DNA of 6,586 nucleotides from an uncultured Clostridia bacterium. GTDB lineage: Bacteria > Bacillota > Clostridia > Christensenellales > UBA1242. A model generated the notes under the pieces. It did not search any database and was not told the origin of the DNA. It saw nothing but the letters and a program-made list of their open reading frames with translations. This document shows, piece after piece, positions 1-5,653 of this stretch (positions within the stretch are counted from its first letter, which is position 1; each line of letters begins with the position of its first letter). The stretch is from assembly GCA_946610635.1 (NCBI GenBank), contig CAMOCI010000039.1, positions 1 through 6,586 of the forward strand, in the 5' to 3' direction. The position numbers and the translations under genes were made by a program.

Positions 1-42
1 ATCAGTTTTTTATCTAATTTTAAAATAACAGGAGAAATTTAG
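1..42 (+). CDS. Possible 3' end of an upstream gene (tentative)
   Basis: Reading from base 1, frame 1 is open for 13 codons (ISFLSNFKITGEI) and stops at TAG 40-42. The last base of that stop is the first base of the hemZ GTG start (TAGTG), which would be a one-base overlap typical of translational coupling. The other two forward frames also stop nearby, at 26-28 and 15-17, so the frame is not proven. The fragment is too short to identify a family. If real, hemZ is co-transcribed with this upstream gene, which fits the absence of any visible hemZ promoter in the window. Confidence 0.25.
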   Translation: MSFLSNFKITGEI

Positions 43-1442
43 TGGAATTATTATTAAGTGATTATGAATATCAAAATGATATCTTTGACGTAGCCAGAGA
101 GTTTTTTCCTGCAACGATTGATGATACTTCTGTTATAAAACTAGATTATAAAACGACAGATGAAAATGTTGATATTGATATTCAAATTAATTCTATTAAT
201 GGTAAAAAATCTTACCAAAAAAGTTTTGATACTAATAATGGCGAAGGAGTTAAAAGTAGGCTAAAACTAGGACTTTATGATGCACTAAGTGATTATTTTA
301 ACAAATTTTTGCCTTATGGCTGTTTAACGGGAGTAAGACCAACAAAAGTTGTTTATTCATTACTTCAAAAGGGCTTAAAACTATCTCAAATACCATCATA
401 TTTTAGAGAAAATTATAGAGTTAGTAAAGATAAAATTAATTTAATATTAGAAATTATAGAAAATCAAAAGCCAATTGAAAGAAACGATAATTTAGTTGAT
501 TTTTATGTTAATATCCCATTTTGCACAACAAAATGCAGTTATTGCAGTTTTATTTCTGCACCTATTGATAAAGTGCAAAATTATATTACGCCTTATGTTG
601 ATACGCTTTTAAAAGAAATAGAATTTACAAAAAAACTAATAAGAGAAAAATGCTACATTGTTAAAAACGTATACATTGGTGGTGGTACACCAACTGCAAT
701 ACCTACCAACGAACTTGAAAGAATTTTGGAATCACTAACGTTTGGAGAGATTAAAGAATTTACAGTCGAAGCAGGAAGACCAGATACTATTGATAAGGAA
801 AAATTGGATTTATTACAAAAGTATAATGTTACAAGAATATCTGTTAATCCACAAACTTTTAATGATGAAGTTTTAAAAGGTATAGGTAGGGCACATTGTG
901 CAGTTGATACGATAAAAACTTACGAACTTGCAAGAAATTATAATTTTGATATTAATATGGATTTGATTGCAGGACTACCAAAAGAAACTTTAAAAAGTTT
1001 TAAAAATAGCATTGACAAAGTTATTGATTTAAACCCAGAAAATGTTACTGTGCATACATTATGTTTAAAAAGAGCAAGTTCTTTTGCTATTGAAAATGAA
1101 AATATTTTTAAAACTTCAAAAACAGAAAAAATGCTTGAATATGCACAAAAACAGTTGTATAAAGCAGGCTACAAGCCTTATTATTTGTATAGACAAAAAA
1201 ATCAAGTTGATAATTTAGAAAATGTTGGTTATTTTAGAGATAAAACTATTTGTAGATTTAACATTGAGAGTATGGAAGAAACTGCAAGTATAATTGCAGT
1301 TGGTGCAAATGCAATATCAAAACGCTATTTTTCACTAGAAAACAGAATAGAAAGATGTGCAAACGTAAAAGATATACCATCTTATATTGTTAGAATTAAT
1401 GAAATGATTGACAGAAAAAAAGAACTTTTTGATTTAAAATAA
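42..1442 (+). CDS. hemZ: HemZ, oxygen-independent coproporphyrinogen III dehydrogenase-like radical SAM protein
   Basis: This is a 466-residue radical SAM protein of the HemN superfamily, HemZ branch. The [4Fe-4S] cluster motif CX3CX2C is C161, C165 and C168 within IPFCTTKCSYCSF. It is followed by the SAM-binding YIGGGTP (211-217), a VEAGRPDT segment (242-249) and RISVNPQTF (265-273). The roughly 150-residue N-terminal extension carrying GCLTGVRPTK (93-102) is typical of HemZ and absent from HemN and HemW. The length is close to Bacillus HemZ, about 500 aa. The GTG start is supported by AGGAG at 30-34 with a 7-nt spacer. Known of the family: HemZ is annotated as converting coproporphyrinogen III to protoporphyrinogen IX without oxygen in the cytoplasm. 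HemZ also occurs in clostridia that lack the full heme pathway, so its real substrate here is uncertain. It lies 30 bp upstream of a DUF805 gene, probably in one operon. Family assignment is firm; biochemical role is moderate. Confidence 0.9.
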   Translation: MELLLSDYEYQNDIFDVAREFFPATIDDTSVIKLDYKTTDENVDIDIQINSINGKKSYQKSFDTNNGEGVKSRLKLGLYDALSDYFNKFLPYGCLTGVRPTKVVYSLLQKGLKLSQIPSYFRENYRVSKDKINLILEIIENQKPIERNDNLVDFYVNIPFCTTKCSYCSFISAPIDKVQNYITPYVDTLLKEIEFTKKLIREKCYIVKNVYIGGGTPTAIPTNELERILESLTFGEIKEFTVEAGRPDTIDKEKLDLLQKYNVTRISVNPQTFNDEVLKGIGRAHCAVDTIKTYELARNYNFDINMDLIAGLPKETLKSFKNSIDKVIDLNPENVTVHTLCLKRASSFAIENENIFKTSKTEKMLEYAQKQLYKAGYKPYYLYRQKNQVDNLENVGYFRDKTICRFNIESMEETASIIAVGANAISKRYFSLENRIERCANVKDIPSYIVRINEMIDRKKELFDLK

Positions 1443-1472
1443 CAAAAAAATCATATACTATTTGGAGGTAAT

Positions 1473-2150
1473 ATGAAATATTATTTAAAAATGTTTTCAA
1501 ATGGTTTTACATTTAAAGGCAACGCAAGCATAAAAGAATTTTGGTTTGCAGTGCTTTTTGATATGATTTTTTCTGTTTGTGTTCAATTTTTAGCAATTCC
1601 ATTTATTTTTGATTTTAATGTTTATTATATTGTAGCAAATTCACTTGTAACACTTTATTCTATAATTGTGTTTATACCTATGCTTTCTTTAACAGTACGT
1701 AGGCTTCACGACACTGGGCATACTGGTTGGATGATACTTATAACAATAATACCACTAGTTGGTTTAATTATATTGATATATTTGCTTTGTCAACCTTCAA
1801 TTCATAAGGCAACTTTGCTAAATGAAGATTATAAAAACAATACTGATGAACTATATAATGAAACTTATGCTAGTGCAGAAAGTGATATTAAACCAGATGA
1901 ATGCGATGTTAATAAAGAGAGTAGTGAAAAAAAATGCAATGAGCAAACAAACCAATCTTTTAACAATTATGATACAAATGATACTCAATTTGAAGAAGAA
2001 AACAGTATCGTTAGTGAAGATAAAATCATAATTTCTACTCCTAAAAAAACTAGGGTAGAAAGAATAAGAGAATGTCAAAAACTTTTGGAAGATGGTAAAA
2101 TAACAAAAGAAGATTATGACAAGATTGTTAGAAAAATTTTAACAGAATAA
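1473..2150 (+). CDS. DUF805 family membrane protein with C-terminal SHOCT-like motif
   Basis: This 225-residue protein has an N-terminal DUF805 domain. It starts YYLKMFSNGFTFKGNASIKE followed by FWF, then has three hydrophobic segments at about 24-46, 50-72 and 84-107. The family signature RRLHDTGHTGW (76-86) lies between the second and third. A hydrophilic, Asn/Asp/Glu-rich linker (about 112-190) leads to a short helical C-terminus, RVERIRECQKLLEDGKITKED followed by YDKIVRKIL. This resembles a SHOCT motif (short C-terminal domain, usually on membrane proteins and thought to mediate oligomerisation). GGAGG at 1464-1468 precedes the ATG by 4 nt. The gene follows hemZ after 30 bp and ends 3 bp before an intrinsic terminator, so hemZ and this gene likely share one transcript. 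No enzymatic function is known for DUF805; a membrane location is inferred from the hydrophobic segments. The SHOCT call rests on pattern only. Confidence 0.85.
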   Translation: MKYYLKMFSNGFTFKGNASIKEFWFAVLFDMIFSVCVQFLAIPFIFDFNVYYIVANSLVTLYSIIVFIPMLSLTVRRLHDTGHTGWMILITIIPLVGLIILIYLLCQPSIHKATLLNEDYKNNTDELYNETYASAESDIKPDECDVNKESSEKKCNEQTNQSFNNYDTNDTQFEEENSIVSEDKIIISTPKKTRVERIRECQKLLEDGKITKEDYDKIVRKILTE

Positions 2151-2153
2151 TTT

Positions 2154-2179
2154 AAGCAACTGCAAAGCAGTTGTTTTTT
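2154..2179 (+). terminator. Rho-independent terminator after the hemZ-DUF805 unit
   Basis: A perfect 7-bp stem, CAACTGC (2157-2163) with GCAGTTG (2167-2173), encloses an AAA loop and is followed at once by six T (2174-2179). A G-T pair and further A-T pairs can extend the base. It begins 3 bp after the DUF805 stop codon. Its right arm and T tract also contain the candidate -35 element of the hemW promoter. Confidence 0.88.
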
Positions 2180-2199
2180 AAAGTCAATATGTGTATAAT
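2171..2199 (+). promoter_or_regulatory. Sigma-A-type promoter for hemW, positioned for a leaderless transcript
   Basis: A perfect -10 hexamer, TATAAT (2194-2199), lies 17 bp downstream of TTGTTT (2171-2176), a partial -35 matching TTG of TTGACA. With the usual 6-nt gap after the -10 box, transcription would begin at 2206, the A of the hemW ATG. No Shine-Dalgarno-like purine run lies within reach of that ATG. The -35 shares bases with the terminator of the preceding unit. Confidence 0.68.
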
Positions 2200-2205
2200 T
2201 TTTAT

Positions 2206-3372
2206 ATGAAAACTAATATCAAACCAAGCATCGTCAAAAATCTAGGACTTTATATTCATATACCATTTTGCGAAAAAAAATGTGATTATTGCAATTTTGT
2301 ATCATTTTGCAAAGCGCCAAATGAAAAAAACACTTATGTTGATGCCTTAAAAAAAGAAATTATAATACAAGGTGATGCTTATAAAGATTATATTATTGAT
2401 ACAATTTTTATTGGTGGTGGCACGCCTAGTTGTTTACTTGATGGCCAAATTTTGGATATTTTACAGGCAGTAAAAAATAATTTTAATTTAGATAAAAATG
2501 CCGAAATAAGTATTGAATGTAACCCTAACAGCATAACACAACAAAAATTGATAGAATACAAGCATGCTGGCATAAATAGAATTTCGATAGGGCTTCAAGT
2601 ATACAACAATAGACTTTTAAAACTTATCGGAAGATTACACAACAAAAAACAATTTGATAACGCTATAAAGTTTTGCAAAAGTAATGGCTTTGACAACATA
2701 AATGTTGATTTAATATTAGGTATTCCAACACAAAAACTTTATGATGTAAAAAAGGAACTACACCACTTAAAAAGACTTAAAGTTAAACATATTTCTGCTT
2801 ATGGTTTGATTGTTGAAGAAGGTACAAAACTTAGTTTTAACTTAAAAAATGGAGTTTATAATTTGCCAAGTGAAGATTTGCAAGTTAAAATGTATGACTA
2901 CACAAATAAATTTTTGCAAAAACATGGCTATTTTAGATATGAAGTTAGTAATTTTGCAAAAAAAAGCTTTGAAAGCAAACATAATTTAAAGTATTGGACA
3001 AATCAAGAATATTTAGGTTTAGGCTTGAATTCGAGCAGTTATTGTGGATATGAAAGATGGAAAAATACAGATAATTACGAAGAATACATACATAGTATTA
3101 ATAATAATACATTACTGCAACTTGAAAAAGAAAAAATTGATAAGAAAGCTCAGATTGAAGAATGCGTAATGCTTAGTTTACGTACAAGTTTTGGCTTAAA
3201 TTGTAATATATTTAAACAAAGATTTGGTTTTGACATTTTACAAAGCAAAAACGTTGTAATAAAAAGTTTAATAAAAAATGATTTAATCAAAATAAATAAT
3301 AATTGTATTGTTTGTACAGATAAAGGATTTAAAATGTTAAATCAAGTTATTTTGGAACTTATTGATGATTAA
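2206..3372 (+). CDS. hemW: HemW-like radical SAM protein (heme chaperone family)
   Basis: This is a 388-residue radical SAM protein. Numbering from the ATG, LYIHIPFC leads into the CX3CX2C cluster motif C22, C26 and C29. It is followed by FIGGGTPS (68-75), SIECNPNSI (102-110), RISIGLQ (125-131) and, C-terminally, HNLKYW (259-264), the HNxxYW motif that separates HemW from true HemN. Known of the family: HemW binds heme and a [4Fe-4S] cluster and is thought to deliver heme to membrane proteins; it does not replace HemN as a coproporphyrinogen oxidase. One oddity: the segment that usually reads GAH(S/G)Y is NSSSY (275-279), so the common His is a Ser. A GTG at 2191 would add five residues, but it overlaps the -10 box and has no Shine-Dalgarno sequence. 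I therefore prefer the ATG, probably translated from a leaderless mRNA. It stands between the hemZ operon terminator and sigK, as a likely single-gene unit. Confidence 0.9.
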   Translation: MKTNIKPSIVKNLGLYIHIPFCEKKCDYCNFVSFCKAPNEKNTYVDALKKEIIIQGDAYKDYIIDTIFIGGGTPSCLLDGQILDILQAVKNNFNLDKNAEISIECNPNSITQQKLIEYKHAGINRISIGLQVYNNRLLKLIGRLHNKKQFDNAIKFCKSNGFDNINVDLILGIPTQKLYDVKKELHHLKRLKVKHISAYGLIVEEGTKLSFNLKNGVYNLPSEDLQVKMYDYTNKFLQKHGYFRYEVSNFAKKSFESKHNLKYWTNQEYLGLGLNSSSYCGYERWKNTDNYEEYIHSINNNTLLQLEKEKIDKKAQIEECVMLSLRTSFGLNCNIFKQRFGFDILQSKNVVIKSLIKNDLIKINNNCIVCTDKGFKMLNQVILELIDD

Positions 3373-3443
3373 TATTTAAGCACTAATTAATTTTTAAAGT
3401 TTTTAAGTCATATACAAAAATATCTTGTTTTCTACAAAAAACT
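3373..3443. other. Intergenic region after hemW, no clear terminator
   Basis: This AT-rich spacer shows no convincing hairpin plus T-tract for hemW, only runs such as TTTTTAAAGTTTTT (3391-3404). It contains the first of three TCATATA copies (3408-3414); the other two belong to the candidate sigK promoter. Read-through from hemW into sigK is possible. Confidence 0.4.
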
Positions 3444-3472
3444 TCATATATTTTCAAAAAAAATCATATATA
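3444..3472 (+). promoter_or_regulatory. Candidate sigma-E-type promoter of sigK
   Basis: TCATATA (3444-3450) resembles the sigma-E -35 consensus (kmATATT), and CATATATA (3465-3472) resembles the -10 (CATACAnT), with a 14-bp spacer as in known sigma-E promoters. In Bacillus, sigK is first transcribed by sigma-E in the mother cell, so such a promoter is expected here. The predicted start is about 3479-3480. The region is very AT-rich, so chance matches are a real concern. A sigma-A-like alternative, TTGTTT (3425-3430) and TATATT (3447-3452) with 16 bp, overlaps it. Confidence 0.5.
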
Positions 3473-3479
3473 TCTAATA

Positions 3480-3495
3480 TGCGACTTTGCTCGCA
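3480..3495 (+). promoter_or_regulatory. Small 5' leader hairpin just before the sigK ribosome binding site
   Basis: The perfect inverted repeat TGCGA (3480-3484) and TCGCA (3491-3495) has a 6-nt loop, CTTTGC. It is a GC-richer island in otherwise AT-rich sequence. It begins at the predicted transcription start and ends next to the ribosome binding site AAAGGGG (3496-3502), 4 nt before the ATG. No T tract follows, so it is not a terminator. A role in mRNA 5' stability or translation control is inference only. Confidence 0.45.
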
Positions 3496-3506
3496 AAAGG
3501 GGTGTT

Positions 3507-4208
3507 ATGATTTTAGATAGTTTTATAAACTTTTTAGGCAAAATTATGTGCTTTTCTAGTTTTGTTGGCACTGCAACTGGATTTCCTAAGCCACTAACAA
3601 CAGCAGAAGAAAATAAACTTGTAGCAAAAATGGAAGCGGGTGACAAAAAAGCACGTAAACGTTTAATAGAACATAATTTAAGGCTTGTTGCTCATATCGT
3701 AAAAAAATATTCAAATGCAGGTGATGCAGATGATATGATAAGTGCAGGCACAATAGGTCTTAATAAAGGCATAGATAGCTTTAAGAGTGAAAAAGGTAGT
3801 CAATTATCAACATATTGTGCTAGGTGTATAGAAAATGAAATTTTAATGCTTATACGTATGACAAAAAAACACAATCAAGTTTATAGTTTAGAGGACTCGT
3901 TGGGAGAAGATAAAGACGGTAACGAAATAACACTAGAAGATACTGTTGGAACAGAAACAGACGAACTTGCAATTAATACAGAAAATAAAATTATTGCCGA
4001 AACTATTGATAAAATACTAAAGCAAAATTTAAGTAATAGAGAATATCAAATACTTTGTATGCGCTATGGTTTAAATAACACACCAGCCTTAACACAGATG
4101 GAAGTAGCAAAAAAACTAGGCATATCTAGGTCTTACATATCTAGATTGGAAAATAAAGCACTTGTAACAGTAAAAGACCAAATTAAAAGTAAAGATATAT
4201 TTTATTGA
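3507..4208 (+). CDS. sigK: RNA polymerase sporulation sigma factor SigK (pro-sigma-K)
   Basis: This 233-residue sigma-70 family protein is of SigK type. A hydrophobic N-terminal stretch (about 1-24, MILDSFINFLGKIMCFSSFV onward) precedes FPKPLT (26-31) and matches the position of the pro-sequence of Bacillus pro-sigma-K. In Bacillus this is removed by the intramembrane protease SpoIVFB. Region 2 includes LIEHNLRLVAHIVKKY (53-68), MISAGTIGLNKGIDSF (77-92) and ARCIENEIL (105-113). Region 4 has the helix-turn-helix LTQMEVAKKLGISRSYISRL (195-214). Known of the family: SigK directs late mother-cell genes for spore coat and maturation. The gene is uninterrupted, with no skin-like insertion. The ATG is supported by AAAGGGG at 3496-3502. 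It ends with tandem stops TGA TAA, then a terminator, and is convergent with the desulfurase gene. Its presence suggests spore-forming capacity or ancestry but does not prove that the rest of the pathway is present. Confidence 0.93.
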   Translation: MILDSFINFLGKIMCFSSFVGTATGFPKPLTTAEENKLVAKMEAGDKKARKRLIEHNLRLVAHIVKKYSNAGDADDMISAGTIGLNKGIDSFKSEKGSQLSTYCARCIENEILMLIRMTKKHNQVYSLEDSLGEDKDGNEITLEDTVGTETDELAINTENKIIAETIDKILKQNLSNREYQILCMRYGLNNTPALTQMEVAKKLGISRSYISRLENKALVTVKDQIKSKDIFY

Positions 4209-4218
4209 TAAATTATAT

Positions 4219-4259
4219 AAAAAAGCCACATAAATAATCTAGTTTTGTGGCGTTTTTTT
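4219..4259. terminator. Bidirectional intrinsic terminator between sigK and the convergent desulfurase gene
   Basis: GCCACA (4225-4230) pairs with TGTGGC (4246-4251) around a 15-nt loop. Six A precede the stem (4219-4224) and seven T follow near its end (4253-4259), so a U tract forms on either strand. It lies 10 bp after the sigK stop and about 60 bp beyond the desulfurase stop, as expected for convergent genes. Confidence 0.82.
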
Positions 4260-4287
4260 ATGTTTTTTTTAACTTGCATTTTATAAT

Positions 4288-4319
4288 AAAAAAGTAAATT
4301 GTTAATTATAATATTTACT
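4288..4319 (-). terminator. Possible weak terminator overlapping the desulfurase stop codon
   Basis: On the minus strand AGTAAAT (4319-4313) pairs with ATTTACT (4299-4293) over a 13-nt loop and is followed by a run of T (complement of 4292-4288). The stem is 7 bp but nearly all A-T, so it should be weak. The first arm lies within and just after the stop codon. The stronger bidirectional hairpin downstream probably does most of the work. Confidence 0.35.
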
Positions 4320-5460
4320 ATTTGATTAACCCTAACAATAACTTATCTAACAATTTTAAAAATTTTTTTATTTCCCATTTGTGATTAAAGTGAGAAATTG
4401 AAACTCGTATTGTGCCACCATTAATTGTACCTAATTTATTGTGGCATAACGGAGCACAGTGTAGACCGGATCTTACGCATATTTTATTTTGATTGAAATA
4501 ATTAACAACATCACTTGGTTCTATACCTAAAACTCTAAACGAAACGACACCGTTTTTACTGTTTTTGGTTGTATAAATCTTTAAATTTTTTTTCTTATAC
4601 ATTTCGTCTAACAAATATTTTGTTAAGTTTTCGATTTTAGTATTAATTTTCTCAAAATGTTTTTTAACATATTTTGTACCAGCGAGTAGTGAAAAAATCG
4701 CTGGAGTTGGACTTGTGCCAGCTTCTAAACTATCTGGATACACAATAGGTGGTAAAAGTTGCTCACTATTAGTACCTGTACCACCAAATTTTTGTGGTTT
4801 TATTTCAATATTATTTGCAAAAAGTAATGCGCCAACTCCTTGGCACGCTAGCATGCCTTTGTGGCCAGCAATAGCAAGCATAGATATGCAATCATTTTTC
4901 ATATTAATTTTTTGATGGCCTGCACTTTGTGCTCCATCCACAAGCAACATAACTCCTTTTTTTTTGCAAATTTCACCAATTTTACTGATATTACTTGTTG
5001 CACCTGTAACATTGCTTGTATGATTGATAATTACTAAATAAGTCTTGTCTGTTATAGCGTTTTCTATATCTTTTGGCTCTGTTTCACCTATTGCATTAGT
5101 TTTTACCAATGTTGTTGTAATCTTTTTTGCTCTTTTTAGTTGTTCCAAAGGCCTTGCAACAGAGTTATGTTCGTTTGTTGTATATACAACATTGCCACCT
5201 TTTTTAACGGTGCCTAATATTGCTAAATTTAATGCCTCTGTGCAACCACTGGTTAGTGCCACATTGCTTGCACCATATCCACCAAAAAAATCATTTAAAA
5301 GTTCTCTTGTTTCATAGATTATGTTACCTGCATTTATGCTAATATCATGGCTGCTTCTTCCGGGATTGGCACAATATTTTTTGTTGAGTGCTTTTTTAAC
5401 TGCAACTTTAACGGAAAGTGGTTTTTTGTTTGTTGTAGATGCATTGTCTAAATATATCAT
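4318..5460 (-). CDS. Cysteine desulfurase family protein (class V aminotransferase, EF2568-like)
   Basis: This 380-residue PLP-dependent enzyme starts IYLDNASTT and continues CANPGRSSH (30-38), as in the EF2568-like desulfurase branch. Key residues are H98 in NEHNSVARPL (PLP ring stacking), D175 and Q178 in VDGAQSAGH, and K201 in AGHKG (the PLP-binding lysine). C335 in RSGLHCAPL is the likely catalytic cysteine that receives the persulfide. Known of the family: NifS/SufS-type enzymes take sulfur from cysteine, or selenium from selenocysteine, giving alanine. This branch is often linked to specialised sulfur or selenium delivery rather than the main Fe-S cluster pathway. It is full length. AGGAG (5470-5466) lies 5 nt before the ATG. 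It is divergent from a DUF3343 gene and convergent with sigK; no iscU, sufU or selD is in view. The gene symbol is left empty because the physiological acceptor is unknown. It could equally be called csd or a SufS paralogue. Confidence 0.9.
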   Translation of the reverse strand: MIYLDNASTTNKKPLSVKVAVKKALNKKYCANPGRSSHDISINAGNIIYETRELLNDFFGGYGASNVALTSGCTEALNLAILGTVKKGGNVVYTTNEHNSVARPLEQLKRAKKITTTLVKTNAIGETEPKDIENAITDKTYLVIINHTSNVTGATSNISKIGEICKKKGVMLLVDGAQSAGHQKINMKNDCISMLAIAGHKGMLACQGVGALLFANNIEIKPQKFGGTGTNSEQLLPPIVYPDSLEAGTSPTPAIFSLLAGTKYVKKHFEKINTKIENLTKYLLDEMYKKKNLKIYTTKNSKNGVVSFRVLGIEPSDVVNYFNQNKICVRSGLHCAPLCHNKLGTINGGTIRVSISHFNHKWEIKKFLKLLDKLLLGLIK

Positions 5461-5514
5461 TATTGCTCCTTAAATTATGTAAAAAACACATTTTTTTATT
5501 TTCAATAATAATAT

Positions 5515-5542
5515 ATTATAGTTTGTAGTTTTTTTGTGAAAA
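5515..5542 (-). promoter_or_regulatory. Candidate promoter of the desulfurase gene
   Basis: On the minus strand a perfect TATAAT (5520-5515) is preceded, 16 bp upstream, by TTTTCA (5542-5537), four of six matches to TTGACA. Transcription would start near 5508, giving a leader of about 48 nt that contains the Shine-Dalgarno sequence. The -35 match is modest. Confidence 0.5.
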
Positions 5543-5573
5543 CAAAATCATAATTTTACAAAATGTTTAATGT

Positions 5574-5603
5574 TTGCTGCAAAGTATTTTAAAATTTTAT
5601 AAA
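5574..5603 (+). promoter_or_regulatory. Weak candidate promoter of the DUF3343 gene
   Basis: TTGCTG (5574-5579) and TATAAA (5598-5603) are separated by 18 bp. The -35 keeps TTG and the -10 matches five of six bases. The start would be near 5610, about 44 nt before the ATG. The AT-rich background makes this tentative, but a promoter is needed somewhere in this divergent region. Confidence 0.35.
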
Positions 5604-5653
5604 TTTAAAAATATATAAGGTTTTACATAATTCAAAAGAAAAGGAGTTTAAGT

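Noticed and set aside
1452..1460. CATATACTA before the DUF805 gene, matching the sigma-K -10 pattern CATAnnnTA
   Set aside because: It lies only 12 bp before the start codon, overlaps the approach to the ribosome binding site, and has no clear -35 partner; short AT-rich matches are expected by chance.
1822..2078. Alternative frames within the DUF805 gene
   Set aside because: They arise from the low-complexity AT-rich linker; the composition is repetitive and no family resemblance is visible.
2191..2205. GTG 2191 as the hemW start
   Set aside because: It overlaps the TATAAT box, has no Shine-Dalgarno sequence, and adds five residues not needed by the family; ATG 2206 fits better.
2272..2281. 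A run of eight A near the hemW cluster motif as a possible frameshift or slippage site
   Set aside because: The frame is intact on both sides and the motif reads correctly as CEKKCDYC; such runs are common in this base composition.
3425..3452. Sigma-A-like TTGTTT / TATATT pair upstream of sigK
   Set aside because: Both hexamers are imperfect and the region is AT-rich; the overlapping sigma-E-like arrangement better suits known sigK control. Kept only as an alternative.
4956..4964. A long A run on the desulfurase coding strand as a programmed slippage site
   Set aside because: It encodes KKK in a continuous frame, and the protein is full length with all catalytic residues downstream in frame.
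4715..5317. Open plus-strand frames across the desulfurase gene (4715-4915, 5045-5317)
   Set aside because: They are antisense to a full-length conserved enzyme, show no recognisable protein motif and no ribosome binding site worth noting.
5573..5583. TTTGCTGCAAA palindrome in the divergent region as an operator
   Set aside because: It is short, with a single central base, and no second copy was seen in the region; not enough to call a binding site.
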